DNA of 64,000 bases from Owenia fusiformis (taxonomy: Eukaryota; Annelida; Polychaeta; Sabellida; Oweniidae). The stretch covers positions 34,482,572 through 34,546,571 of the forward strand of contig CAIIXF020000012.1 of assembly GCA_903813345.2 (NCBI GenBank), written 5' to 3'. Made by a program: the position numbers and the translations under genes. Below are positions 22,101-35,500 of this stretch, in pieces (the first letter of the stretch is position 1; each line of letters opens with the position of its first letter). Below the pieces are notes generated by a model. The model saw only the letters and a program-made list of their open reading frames with translations. It was not told where the DNA came from and ran no database searches.

Positions 22101-22543
22101 CAATTATACGAATACACTCAAATACTACAAGTACATTCAAGTACACTTGTACAGACAAGTATACTCAATATATTCAATGGCCTTTATTCAAAAGCCTAAC
22201 CATAGGTATATTGGAAATGGCTTTTGCGATATATAAATATCTTTGAGAAATGATATAAGAACATGCCACTCCTATGACTAGGAGAGTAATTCATTTAAAC
22301 TTGGTATTTTTGTATTTTTAAAAAATTAAAATCAATGTAACATATACGATACAGGTTATAGTGGCTATTTTTAGGCATTATCCAATTCCATAGCGAACAA
22401 TCAATAGCAATTGATTATCATCTCGACTTTCAAATAATATTATAAATAAATTATGATATAAACAAACCTGTGTTTATTGATTGACCGGTAAAGATGGTAA
22501 CCTCCAATAATAGTAAACTTGTAAACAACTTCGACGGCATCAT
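19106..22543 (-). CDS. Secreted protein with two von Willebrand factor A domains
   Basis: Seven exons are inferred: 22468-22543, 21962-22078, 21532-21705, 21124-21241, 20424-20555, 19985-20142 and 19106-19728. All phases agree, and the total of 1398 nt equals 465 residues plus stop. The start MMPSKLFTSLLLLEVTIFTG is a signal peptide. A short linker ends GLPGGP. vWA domain 1 begins CMDLALVLDIS and is spread over exons 3-6; vWA domain 2 begins CADLVFAIDVSCS and fills the last exon. Both domains follow an intron of the same phase and a Cys, as expected for duplicated modules. The MIDAS DxSxS of domain 2 is intact (DVSCS, with a later FSDG). In domain 1 it reads DISCL, lacking the last Ser. Two tandem vWA domains in a secreted protein recall matrilins, collagen VI-like proteins and mussel byssal PTMP1. 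Orthology is not claimed. The exon 5 donor (AG followed by GTCTAC) is the weakest point. Confidence 0.85.
20641..20940. mobile_element. Truncated copy of the TGGGGCAA-rich MITE
   Basis: Begins AAGCCAAATACACACCAATG and continues with degenerate units such as GTCCCACTTTGCCCCATCGA, ending near CATGTTCATTCTCGATGAGA. It matches half of the complete element at 33971-34492, which has AGCCCGGTATACACCAATGG and the same CATGTTCATTCT centre. It lies in intron 4 of the vWA gene. Confidence 0.7.
21296..21436. mobile_element. MITE inside a vWA-gene intron
   Basis: Left end GCCTTGGACTCAGTGCATTG, right end CAATGCATCGAGTCGATGGC, roughly inverted. Second copy of the family seen at 15270-15409. It accounts for most of the intron between exons 3 and 4. 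Confidence 0.6.
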
Positions 22544-23347
22544 CTTTTGCGTTACTATAATGCCTAGCAAGCTAATCTTTGTTTTCAGGTTAATGTCTAC
22601 CAAGCTAGTCTTGTAATCCTTTCGGAACAACGTCAGTGGGATATACATGTACGACAATATCAGACTTACGTGTAATAAAACCAATTAACATTACTGATTT
22701 GATTTAAGTTTGCGACAATATTTAATTGTAAGGTGCGACTGCAAATCCTATCGAACTAACATAACTGCAATTTTTACAAAAGTCTTTTGTAATATCAGAA
22801 TAAATTGGAATTGAAAAACGGCTTTACTTGATTGTATGCAAACATGTACACAATTTAAGACGAATTCATTACTAATTCCATAATATTAATCAATCATTTG
22901 TCAATAACGGGCACTAAGCTAGTATTTACATTAATTTGCCATTAAATTAAATTTTTAATAATATCTTATTTTATCTTATAAGGCATATGCAATGTGAATC
23001 AACAAATATACATACGATATAATTTGTATAGCCAAGAGCCAATATTGGTCTGCTTCTGCTCCATTAGGAATTTTCTTTTCCAATGTTTTAGTGCTTTTAA
23101 CCAGAAAATGAATTGGTCAAAATTCAAGTGCACAATAACAACAGAGTTAAAACAACAAAAAACCAACGTGATCACATTGCCTTTCTTTGATTAACATCTC
23201 AAAAATATATTAACCAATAGAGAAGTTTCGCACATCATCTTTGGGCTGTGCTGTGAAAAATCAACACACTTGATTTACTTAAAGTTTTTAGTTATGTTCT
23301 GACGGCCATTCTACAGACACCGAACGCTGTATAAAGTGGCATTGATA
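22544..23347. other. Intergenic between vWA gene and orphan gene
   Basis: Very AT-rich with no exon recognised. The frame of vWA exon 1 stays open upstream to 22684, but the signal peptide begins cleanly at the Met at 22543. Confidence 0.45.
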
Positions 23348-24586
23348 TCATACCCGGCGGGGTGCTAGAAAATATCCCCAAAAAGCATTCCACCACGCCA
23401 AGAAGTTTCTAAAACACATTCTGCAAACTTCACCAATCTGAAATTTTCTCGCATCAACCAAACTGCGCTGGTTATTCTCCAATTTAACTACATCCTCATC
23501 ATTTTGGACGTTCAGGTCATCATTGCCTTTGCATAATGTCTTGTTCTGTCCATTTTGTCCTGTATCACAAGGTCCAAACAGAACTTGATCCAGTTTTGAC
23601 TCATCATGGTTTTCAATCTCTTCTCTGACCTTTTCGATAACACCACCCACGGATTTCTCGAGTTCCTCTCTGACTATGTCATCATCCATTTTAAATCCTT
23701 TCAGCCTTTTAATTCTGTTTTCAAGTCGAGTAGCTTTGAACGCATCGTAAGTAAATGTGACTTGACCTTTCGGATTTGTATCCTTTTGAGGTTCATGATC
23801 GCTGTCAGTGGTATTAGTAGCTTCTTCACAAGGCGCTAGCAGTAATTTTACCTTATTAAGGATAACGTCGAGAGGCAGGCCTCTATACTTATCACACGAT
23901 TTCTGCCTCGGCGATATTTCTGGTGATGTCTTGGGTGTAGCCTTCAAAACGTGCTCTACACTTTCTGTAGTAAAATCCCCGAAGTGGGTCTTTTCCTTCG
24001 GCGTTCGAACAGGTGGTGGTATTTGGACATCCAACGTTTTCTCTATCTTTGCGCAAAATGGACGCAGGTTCTCCTGGAAATGTTCACTTTTTGTATCACT
24101 ACATTTAGAAATAGTAGTACCATCCGGTGCCACATCAACATTTTTGGTATTCTTATTGGTCTCAAGTACAATATCATTGATATCGACACATTTCATCACA
24201 TTTGCTGTACCGTTGTCAACCTTCGCTGCAGCCCCGGACTCTTCATTCATATTCTTTTTGTCATTTTTTCGATTGTTTTCTATCAGCGACTTGAAATTTG
24301 TGACTGAGAAGTCATACTGACTCCGTGGTTTCGTTCTACCCTCTGCCTGTGGTAGCTCTGCGATGTAAACAGGGGATTCTTTTATGTTCGCATCAATGTC
24401 AGCACTCAATGTTTTATTTTGTTCATCACAGTGCTCAGTTTTGTTCGCTGTTCCATGTGCATTTACATTTTCGTATTGTGCCCTTTGTAATTTATCACTT
24501 CCACCCTCGGCCGTCTTGTTGTCATCAGGTACCTGTTGAGTGACATTTCCAGAGGTATCTGTCTCCCTTGGTTTATGATTTACCAT
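23348..24586 (-). CDS. Low-complexity orphan protein with a Trp-rich hydrophobic tail
   Basis: I do not recognise this gene. The ORF encodes 412 residues from the ATG at 24586. The frame is open back to a good acceptor at 24632 (TTGTTCTAG), and a candidate upstream donor is at 24766. Most of the protein is polar and probably disordered, rich in Asn, Lys, Glu, Asp and Thr. A charged, helix-prone stretch (RLENRIKRLKGFKMDDDIVR) lies about two thirds along. The last 30 residues are different: EVCRMCFRNFLAWWNAFWGY, then FLAPRRV. This is a short aromatic segment that could insert into or bind a membrane. It lies between the vWA gene and SLC26 with its own stop and is not part of either. A long uninterrupted frame supports it being real; function unknown. 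Confidence 0.6.
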   Translation of the reverse strand: MVNHKPRETDTSGNVTQQVPDDNKTAEGGSDKLQRAQYENVNAHGTANKTEHCDEQNKTLSADIDANIKESPVYIAELPQAEGRTKPRSQYDFSVTNFKSLIENNRKNDKKNMNEESGAAAKVDNGTANVMKCVDINDIVLETNKNTKNVDVAPDGTTISKCSDTKSEHFQENLRPFCAKIEKTLDVQIPPPVRTPKEKTHFGDFTTESVEHVLKATPKTSPEISPRQKSCDKYRGLPLDVILNKVKLLLAPCEEATNTTDSDHEPQKDTNPKGQVTFTYDAFKATRLENRIKRLKGFKMDDDIVREELEKSVGGVIEKVREEIENHDESKLDQVLFGPCDTGQNGQNKTLCKGNDDLNVQNDEDVVKLENNQRSLVDARKFQIGEVCRMCFRNFLAWWNAFWGYFLAPRRV

Positions 24587-24632
24587 TTCGCTTGGATTTT
24601 TGTCCGCTTGGATAGTTGGATTATTTATCGTC

Positions 24633-26555
24633 CTAGAACAAGCAAATAAATACGAATATTACCAAATATATGTAACGTTATTCATCGATCCTTGTTTCTC
24701 CAATTTACTAATGTTATTAATTAGATTCAAACGTTACGTCCACTAGTAAAGTTAAATCTACCTACCTTGGAAAAATCTGGAAGCGAAGAAAAAAGTACCA
24801 GTAAAGAATTTTCGCTACGACGAGCTAAATAAACGATGTATGAGTGGCACTCCGGAAAGGTTTACTTTGATATGTACTTGCATTGATGGATTAAGATTGT
24901 ATTTCAATCGATCTCTCGTTAGTCCTTCACATGGACAACCATGCGAACGGAGTATGTAGGCCAATATTCACACTCCATCACACGTTAAGAAAACAAAATT
25001 ACCCATAGCACATCTTTAATCCGTCTTTGATTACCTACTCATTTTTTGTTTGTTCGATATTTGTAAAATATTTATTTAATAGACGCAAAGTCACAATTTG
25101 CATTTTAACTAATAAAAAGCTGGGTTCTCTGCAAATTGAATTTTCAGAAAACAAATTCACGTCAAAAATAATCACGTAAAAAGTTAATACGTTAACACAT
25201 AGTGCCCATCGTACAACACAAATTATTCCTGATCAGAAGGAACAGCGATGGTGTTTCTATACAATACGATACAATATCATGCAAGATAATACATAAGGGG
25301 TATATTGATTACCGTGTTTAGAGAGTACCAAAGAAGTCGATGTTTAGATCTGACGGAATATTGATGTTTCTGTTATCAGATTCATATATCTGTTTGTAAT
25401 GATATTGTTTGTTCCTTCTGCTGTTTCCCATGAATTCACTTGCAAGTTACAATACGTTAATCCATTCTTCAAATTCCTGCTAGCAGTTGTACAATGTAGT
25501 TTTCAAAATATCGACTACATTTGGGATTTTTAGACGAATTTGCATAATGTCATTTTGAAAACTCTCAAAACTAATTGTGACATTTCTTCAAACTCTTAAA
25601 TTTCTTCAAAAATGTTGACTCAAAATTGTTTATTCCATCAAAATTTTCTCTCAATCAACAGAGGATTGGAGGTAGATATTTCTCTTGACCGTGGTGCTAT
25701 ATATGGAAGTATAAGGTCGTTATTCACCTGTCGGGACGATATGAGGAATATCAAAATAATCATATCATTATTTCCCGATGGAACGCAGTGACAAATACCT
25801 CCTGATGAATAACTTCTTGCATCTGCTTTGATCTTTTTAATCGAAAAAGTTATTATACAAGCGACTCAGTTACGTCTGTTTTTGTTTATTATGTGAAGCA
25901 GTATTTCTGAAAGAATATCAAGTTTAAGCAATCATTTATAATAGCGAATGAAGACAGTTACCACTATCACATCGGAATTTGAATTACATGTACATTGGTC
26001 CAGATGTAAGCTTAATAGAGTTCCAACTCAATTACAATAGTCAAAAAGATATAAACAACAAATTTTAAATGAACTTGTATAATCTTTAACAATGTTATGA
26101 TACAAACATACAAATCAAATTGGAAGACATTTCTAAATAATATATTGGCGACACACGATTATAGCCAGCAATATAAATAATGTAGTCCTGGTGGCCTTTT
26201 CGACATTCAGACAAAATCCATGCTCTGTCATGACGTCAGATATCTTCATTGAGACACACTTCTAAGTAAAGTTAAATAAATCACATGTAGATAAGTTTTG
26301 GCTCATAGAATTTGTCATGTCTTATGCCGAGACACAACTATTTCTAAAGTCCATTTTCGTTTAAAGGCTACGTCGGGACTATCATTTATGTTATTGTTTT
26401 TAAGCCTATAACCCTTTTCATATCACATCTGAAATAATGAAATACATAATAGTTATACAGTTTACTGATATATTTAATATACGGTTTTAGAGTAAAATGA
26501 GTAGCCAAGTAATGGGACGTTTTAAGACAAAATAATACGTTTGATCTCCAATAGA
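24633..26555. other. Intergenic between orphan gene and SLC26
   Basis: May contain a 5' non-coding exon of the orphan gene ending at 24766. From 24900 to 26555 nothing coding or clearly repetitive was seen. Confidence 0.45.
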
Positions 26556-26561
26556 TTTATT
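26556..26561 (-). terminator. Candidate poly(A) signal of the SLC26 gene
   Basis: Minus-strand AATAAA about 37 nt past the SLC26 stop codon at 26598. Confidence 0.5.
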
Positions 26562-26597
26562 ACACGAGTACATGTACATGTAGACAATCTATGGTTT

Positions 26598-29500
26598 TCA
26601 CTCCAGAGTTATCTTTCTTACCCGAGTGTCTTCGTTTACATCATCTCCAGAGTCATTTAATGCAGGCATGTGACGTTTACTTAGCACTAAGGATTTCACG
26701 GCGTCGTCGAGTGAAAGATACAGTATACTCGTTCCATGTTTCTCAAAGAAATCATCCTGGACCAAAATTCTTATCACCGAATCTGGAAATATGTAAATGT
26801 ACATATGATTTAAACACAATATTGGGAATATTTTCGTTTGACATCAATTTGAATATTAGCTGTTTGACAAATGGGTATATATTATATATTATATTAAAAT
26901 TTTGTTACTGGTATATAAAGGTATTAAAAACGTTGATAGAAAAAACTGACCTATACAGCCGGCCAAAATTACTTTAATGTCGACCTCCTTATACTCCTCG
27001 ATGACCTAGAAATGAATGAAACACTTTTTCACTAAAAATATACATGTAAAAGCATTATCAAATTACCATATGCATCTAATTATACCAAAATAGCACCATC
27101 GACTGTCCTTTCATACATGACTAAATTTGTTAAAAGATTATAGCCCATGACTCAGCGCTTTTTCAGTGACCTCGATGAGGGTTTACTGCGGACGCTTTTT
27201 GTTTGCAGATAAAAACATGTGTAAAAATGCTAGACATGTTCTGTGAACACGTGCCACTGTTCAATCAAAAATGACATTATGGCAGTATTTGCTTAAAATG
27301 ATCAATTGACCACAATATAAAATTGAAGAGATTAGTTGCATTATACCTAAAATGTGTATATTAATTGTAGCTTAAATTTACCAGATTTAATACGGAGATA
27401 CCACCAGAGTCTATAAAACCCATAGCAGAACAGTCAACTATCACATGAGTTACTTCATCTTCACTTGATATAGCACCACGATCAATTGTAACGCAAGAGG
27501 CCTGTGGTTCTGTTTTACAGATATCATCATTAAACCCAGCATTTACATGTCCATTGATACCATTCGAGTATGTCACGTGTTTGTCGTTTTCTGTTTGAAT
27601 CACCGATAAGTTACTCGGATTGTTTTTTCTTGATATTTTTTCAGCGTTGTCTCTCTTGAGTTTGATCAATGCTGGATTACAGTTTGTATCTTCGTAAAGA
27701 TGTCGCTGGAAATGTTCACGGTTCATGAAGCAGAGTGGAGAATCAATTCGGAATATCTTTATACCAGGGAGAGCCTTGACCTGGAAAAGGTTGTAACATG
27801 TTATCGAATTATATCCTTTGGATGTATTCTATAAACACCCCCCATAGCCATGAACTCTTTCCAAGGCCCGTTTTACTTAATACATAGAAATACGTAATAC
27901 ATTTTCGATCCAAAATTGCCGTCGTAGAGTACACTATGACTTCTTTTTATCGACGTCTCACCAATGTTTTGAAAATGATCTTGACTTGACATGAGTCTAA
28001 CTACATCTTTCATAACCCCAACCTAAGTGACATACTGTAACAACAATACATTTGACATTTCTGGTGACCTTGACCCCTTTACGAATACCAAAGAAGCATG
28101 CTTTATTTTACAAAAGTTAATTTTGTTAAGTACTAGACCCAATAATACACAGTCCAAGTAGCCAACTTACTTTCTCGCTTTGTTTAATTTCCCTGTACGA
28201 TTGATCCATTGCTTCAATACTACCCATCATATCAGCTTCCGGCCTGAAATTGTACAGCATTTACTCGATTTTAGCTCATGCAGGCGTTTGCTTTTTGATG
28301 AAATCAGCAAAACATGGAGGGTTAATATTGTACAAAATAATGCGCATGTGAGGCTAGCTTACCTTATATCACTGCCATACTCTTGTGAGGCAGTGAGGGG
28401 GCAGTGAGTTATCAACAAAAGTTTAACTCAAAATTTCTTCCGCGGATATTTCCTTTAATATATCATGATTTTTTGAAATAGTTTGACAAATGAATAATTG
28501 AGCAAATGTATATCATCATTTCACCCAGTATTGAACTCGCCAACAATGGGACAGAACGGACTAATTTCTCCAGATTTTAGACATTTCATTTGCCCACAGC
28601 AGTGTCTATTCAAAGGCACTGCCATGCCATCTATATGCTGTACTATTGTGACTGTATTTGTTTATCTGTCACGTGTATCTCAGATTTGCCATTTATGGAA
28701 TAAAATGCCATATTTGAATTAGCCGGCCAAGGTGATTGGCATTCCTGCATTCGGCTAACCTTAGAGGCTGTGTCTAAATGGTGGCAGATGTGGAAAAAAA
28801 ATACTTGAGTATAATAATTCTAGTTACCATTGCATTCTAAAGATTAGAGTTAGGATGCAGAAGGAAACGCCGACTAAAAGCCCTAGATCGGTGTCTAGTA
28901 GTATTGTAGCTATCCACGAGACAAACCAAACCATCTGTAAACAAAATCAGATATACTTCAAAACAGATAAAAACCAGTGAATAAAGGATGAACAGAGTAA
29001 GCAAGTCAGAATATAATGCTAAAACAGGCTTCAAAAATCGACACAATTAATGAGACGCGCAGAAAAATGCTTGCTTTGGCAAGAGTTGGACAAAATGCTG
29101 GATTTACATACTCACGCCATCAATCTTTGAGAAAAACCACAATCTCTTTAGTTCGCTAAATTGTTTGAACATATTTTTGACAGCAACCATGACAATGGAT
29201 GCTAAAACACACTGAAAAATGAAAAAGTATGTATATGGTAAATAAATAGAACCTGTTTCATTAGTTAGTCAATTAATCTATCATGGTTACAAACGGTGAC
29301 TAATTGAACTATAACGTCAATAATAACGTGAATTATTATAAAAAACAATTGTGATGTATTGTCGTGGTTGCGTTTGTTCTCGACACTGTAAATGACTGTA
29401 TGTTATACGTGCTAAATACCTTGGAAATAATAACAAATGTTTTAGATTAAAACAAAAAATACTATAAATAAGCTACTTTTATGAAAGTCATGCATATCAT

Positions 29501-32500
29501 TTCTAGTACATCAGATAAAAATTGAATCGGCCGTGGATAATATCAAAAAATCTTCTAAAATCCCATCAAACGAAGTCTTACAGGAATCCCAAAAATTGTT
29601 ACTAGGATTCGTACTACCTTTGGCAGTTCATACAATAGACCACTCAGTGCCAACAGGACAACCATTACAAGAATTGACGACACCAGACCGCATATCTGAA
29701 GTGCATATATAGGGGTTATGCACTGGGAGGTTTTGGATACAGGTAATATCCCGAGGTATATACAATATATTTTCCCGAGGGACCGAAGGGACCGAGGGAA
29801 GATGTATTGTATATCCCAAGGGATATTCCATGTATCCAAACCGACCGTGCATAACTGGTGTATCTCATACTTGAGTGGGTTTAGGGTAGATATAACCTTT
29901 TCACCTTTTTAAAATGACAAGATATTTATGTTTAACATTTTCGTAATATTCTTTTTGTTCAATACAATGAAACTGTAACACTTAAACTTAAAAAATTTAA
30001 ATTTTAAAATTAAGAAATTAAAACTTTTTATATTTAAACTTTTTTAAACTTTTGAAAAATTCCCGGGAGCTGGATGGATATATTATATCTGCCCGCATTT
30101 GGCCTGGAGCGGGACATATACAATATATCCTGCCCGCTCCTCAGATACGATATATATTCCCGGGTGATATCTACCCCAAACCCACTCAAGTATGAGATAC
30201 ACTCGTATATACCATCTAGCAGTTCAATTACTGCCGATATAAGTTAGTGACATTTCAACGCCGAAAATTGCCGTTTTGACTTGTGATGGCACCAACAGAT
30301 GAGACTATCTTTCTTTATTTTGTTTGCACTAATGTGTTGACACCTCAGGAGTGAAATCTAATTGACTCGGGACAGAAAGAATACCAGTACATGATCTTAG
30401 TACGTGATTGCAGATTAGAAATAGTTCATGTTTTGATTTATATGTGGATATGACCTAAGCTAGACACCCGCTAAACGTTTGCATACTACCTTAGACTAAT
30501 AAATAAAAAATAATAGAAAAAATCAACAAAATAAGCGGTTAAATACCTGTGTTACTCCGCCTGCAGATTCAAGCACTAATGTTCTGGACATGGAACAAGC
30601 TGATGTATAACAGCTAAAGAAACTACACGATACATTTGTCATTCCCATAGCGATTAACTCCTAAAATCAAGAACACGTGTGCGTGGATGTTTACACGTGC
30701 GTGACGGGCTTCCTAATAACATGTTCTCTGACGGTCTAATTGGGTATGTTAAAAATGTATATAAAGCAACGTGAACATTTCAAATTCATTTGTCAATCAC
30801 CAAGAAAATGACAGACATTTCTGATAAACGGAACAAGTAGTTTTTAGGTTAAAGCAATTAGTTCCTTTAGTTACAATAAATTAGAAGTTCAAGACATGGC
30901 TAGCTTTGTGTAACGTTACTACATACAATGTTGAAAAAGAGCTCGAATTGCCAAATTTCTGAAAGGGAGTGTAAACTAGGAATAGCGTACCTGGTTCGAG
31001 TCCACGTCGTACCCATGTTTTTTAGCAAACAGCTTAGAAAGTGCCATATGAATTGAATAACCAACAATTGCAATGACAAACGCATCTGGGATGTACTCGC
31101 CTGCGTATTGTAAATCTGGCAAACTTGGGGCCGGAAGCCTAAAATTGAAGACGTCGGATCTTGCTATACGAAAATGTTTTTTTGCGTGGTAAGGGGGGTA
31201 TTCCATGCAGATGGAATGTTACAGTTAAATCGATACTTCACAACGGGCGTGACCATGTTTTCCCGTCATGTTTCAAGTTCATATATGTTTGAGCCCCCTC
31301 CTTTTGTATATCTTTAATTCTAAATGAGGGCAAGTAAAAGACTCATACAGAGTGAATGCCATATACCGACGGACCGTTTTTTAGATGATTCAGATGAAAT
31401 GTTTAGCTGAATTCAAAGTCGATAAATGTTTGTTTTGGTGACTGAGTTAATTTTCATATGCCAACCACGTTTTAAGACATAATTCGCAATACGTGACAAA
31501 TGCAATTTGATTTGACCGCTTTAAACGTGACATACGTGACAAACGTGACATGTTAGTCCGCGTAAATTTAGCGTTTATAACAACTAAAGATACTGCGCAA
31601 ACAAGTAAATAATTATAAACTTTGTCCTTTGAATGTGAAGCAGCATATGAATAGGAACAAAACTTGTAAAGTAAACTATAGTTTATTTAAAGTATAAATA
31701 TTTTCATAATGACATCGTAACAAAATAACGTTTAAACGTTATTTGTTTTTATTTGTTGTTGTTATTATTTGGCATAAACATCCTCTACAATCGGGTATTT
31801 TATTTGTTTATTTGTTTATTTATGTATTTATTTAGAACTTCGCTTTTGTATCACCGGCACACTCACAGGTAGTCTTTACAATAAAATAAAATATAATTAA
31901 AACTGCGTCTTTTGGATCTAGAATGAAGTTGCACTAAATATTCACTGTTTGAAATAGGTTTGCACATACGACTAAAAACACTAAATAAGTATCTAGTATA
32001 CATTTTTAGTAAAAACATCTTAGATGCTATGTCATAAATATTGAACCTAAACATTATTGTACCACTTTTGCACGTTTTAACCAGTTTTCCTAATAGTTTT
32101 CATAGGCATATATTTTTTAATCATATCAAGTCTGATTTCATGATGAGATGAGGTGAGGGAGGGTTGGTGGGTAGATAACCATCCATCACATCATGATCCT
32201 CTTACTTTATGTTAACACAAACACATTGTTCTATGCCTGATGTTTCAACAATTATCATTGCTGATTGGTCGAACTATGGCTATAATTATCCCCTCTTATG
32301 CCTAGGTCACATTTGCTCCGATTCATCAGCCGGCGCCTGGCCGATTGAGTATCTTGTTCAAAATTGAAGGTCAAATCAAATTTGAGGTCAGATGTGAACT
32401 CCCGAGAGTTTTTACATGATTTAAAAAAAAGTTTGGTCAATTTGAAGTAAGATGAGATAAGTTTTGAACAAAATACTGCAATGGGCCGGGCGCCGGCCGA

Positions 32501-35500
32501 TAAATCTTTGAATCTGAACTTTGTCAAACTAAGACGTACATATACTATTGAGAAAAAACTGCTTAGATCGGGAAATATCGCAAATTAAAAATGAGTCATG
32601 GATCTTGTTCTTAAAAAATCAAAAATAGTCAATGGTATTTCTATTCTCTGTGCATTCACTTTCAGATCAACTAGAGTTATAATTAAACGTTACCCTTTTG
32701 GAATATATCCTACTACTGCTACGCCGTAGCGATGGTTCAGTTTTGCAAAATATGACACGACCGTTGCACCAATCACCTAAAAGAGAGATAATGACGTCAG
32801 AATGCAATAAACCAATCTGGTGATTCGTGCCATTGGTAATGATGTAATGTCTATATAGTTCAATAACTAGATAACAGATATAGCATTAAAGAATAACTAA
32901 TTCTTAAAAGTTTCTTTCAATTTTGCATACAGACATGAGACTTCAAAGTATGTTGATATCGTCAGTCAATCACATGCCCTTGTTTCTTTGATTCACCAAA
33001 TTAGCGGACAAGATTTGTTTGAAAGGTGTATATGATACAATTGGATTCGACTATACCCGACCGTACTGAACTGACAAAAATCGCTAAAAATAAACGGGGT
33101 TAAAAATGATATCCAATGGGGGCATATTCGGGGTTTCCGAACGTTTTGAGTTAATTGTACCTCACTTACCACAAACAGTTCTATTGGAATCGGAATCCTC
33201 ATCTTTGACTTGAATCGTTGATTGATACAGTCTTTAACTAACAGGAGAACTATAATACATATAGCACTGGTGATGAGCGTAGCGACATTAGTATTCACTA
33301 TATTCAGCACTATATCTCGGTATGTCTGCAACACATTGAATGTAACTTAATAGCCTGGGTTGAATTTTAATGGTGAAATATTATAAAGCTTATTCATTGG
33401 CTTGTACATGAATAAAGGTGTTAATCTCGCCGTAAACACCTCCATTCATTTCATACAATTGTCTAGCGTGACATAAATCAGCATAATAGTATTTTATGAT
33501 GTAATAAAAACTTAACAAAGTCACACTAGTTTAGCTGTATTTTGCCTTAGACGTCCACCAACGCGAATATCATCTCTGACCTCCCGAACTACATTCCTTT
33601 CATTCAAACCACGATTCTCACATCGCGAACGGGGAATCTTTAATCGCGAACCAGCATTTCCTCTCTCCCGAACATATTTCTTCACTCGCGCAAAGAGATC
33701 CTTGCTCGCGAACAGTTTGTAAAGAGTGCATCCGGGTATTTGGGATTTTTAGTTATGCGTAATAATGCAAACAACATTACGGACTTTTTTCGACCAGGTG
33801 TGTGGTTCGCGAGCACGAATCTCTGTGCACGAGTGGAGAAATATGTTGGGGAGCGAAGAAATGGTGGGGCGCGACTAAAGATTTCAGTTCTCGGTATGAG
33901 AATCGTGGTTCGAGTGCAAGGAACGTAGTTTGCGAGGTCAGAACTGATGTTCGCGTTGGTGGAAGTCTAAAGCCCGGTATACACCAATGGAGCAAGTTGG
34001 GACCTCCATAGACTTAACATTGCGTGGGACCTCGTGGGACCTTTTGGGATTTTGCCCCATGAAGTCCGTGGGACTCCATGGGACTCCGTGGGATTTTGCC
34101 CCATCTTGCCCCATCGAGTCCCACGAGGTCCCATGAGGTCCCATGAAGTCCCACGTGGGACTCGGTGGGACTCGATGGGGCAAGATGGGGCAAAATCCCA
34201 CGAAGTCCCATAGAGTCCCATCGAGAATGAACATGTTCATTCTTTGCATGGGGCATCGTGGGATTTTCGATCATATGACGTGTTGTGTGAAGCCCGACAT
34301 ACACCAATGGGGCACGGTGGGATTTGATGGGACTCCATGGGGCGTGATGGGACTCAATGGGGCACGATGGGGCAAAGTCATCAAGGTCCCATGGGACTTC
34401 GTGGGATTCGATGGGGCAAATTGGGATTCGATGGGGCAAGATGGGACTCGATGGGGCAAGTGGGATTTTGCCCCATTGGTGTATACCGGGCTTAAGAGGC
34501 CTGTGTATTATACACTGTTGCTCATAAATATGGAATATTTTGTAGATACGAACTGTTCGATGGAATTTCTACAAAATTATAACATTTTGAAGAAAAATTG
34601 TAATGTGTTCTCATTCCCTCATCAGTTTTGCATATAAAACTGATTGGTATGAAAAGTTAAAATATTTATGGTTGATTAAACTTGTACTCACTTAGGTGAC
34701 CCCATGAACTCATGATATTGGTAACTTGAAAGAGGAGTCCAAATTTTAGTTGTAATCATTGTGCACATTTAAAAAAAATTAATTTAGAGTTGGAAGAGTT
34801 TTTAGAAGGCATGCCCCATAGAATAAGTGAAAAAAGAGCATGGCAGGTCATAGGGATGGTGCTCTCTGGCATGAAACAAACTGCCATTGCCAGGGCCCTA
34901 GGGGTGTGTCAGGAACAGGCTCTAAAATTTTGCAGTGGTACCAAAGGCACTGAACATGACTCCAGGTCACAGCAATAGTAGCCCTAGAGAAAAAAATGTA
35001 AGATAAGACCACCACCTGCTGCATTTATGTCATCAAAATCGCTTTAGGTCAACCAGAAGTCTATGAGATGAATGACTGTCTCACCTCAAAACTCGTGTTC
35101 CAGAGCTATAGACAACCAGTGATTTCTTTATAACGGATGTAAAGCCATGAGACCTTTGAAGAGACCACAGCTGACTGATCATAACAAAGAAAGGTGTCTT
35201 CAATGGGCAGGAAAGCACCAAAACGTTGGACCTAATCTTTGGTGTCACATGACAGCATGTGAAGAAATAAGATGTGTCCTCCACAAAGTTGATAATTGTG
35301 TTCGTTTCTGTCGTAGACCAGGGGAAAGACACAATAAGGACACTTACTGATGTGGCAGTCCATGAAAGCGACCCTATTTATGTTTGGAGCAGTATTACAG
35401 AGGTTGTTTGGAGCAGTACAACAGAAATTGCACCCCCTTGGTGATTCCCAAACATAATTTCAGAGTAAATTGACCTTTTGGACCTCCATCAAGTACCACG

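Noticed and set aside
23348-24586. Orphan frame as the C-terminal exon of the SLC26 gene
   Set aside because: The SLC26 frame ends with its own TGA at 26598 after a complete STAS domain and is followed closely by a poly(A) signal.
33938-34637. Several overlapping frames of 60-160 codons on both strands rich in Pro, Ser, His or Gly, Trp
   Set aside because: They are translations of the degenerate G-rich MITE units, open in many frames at once and unrelated to any domain.
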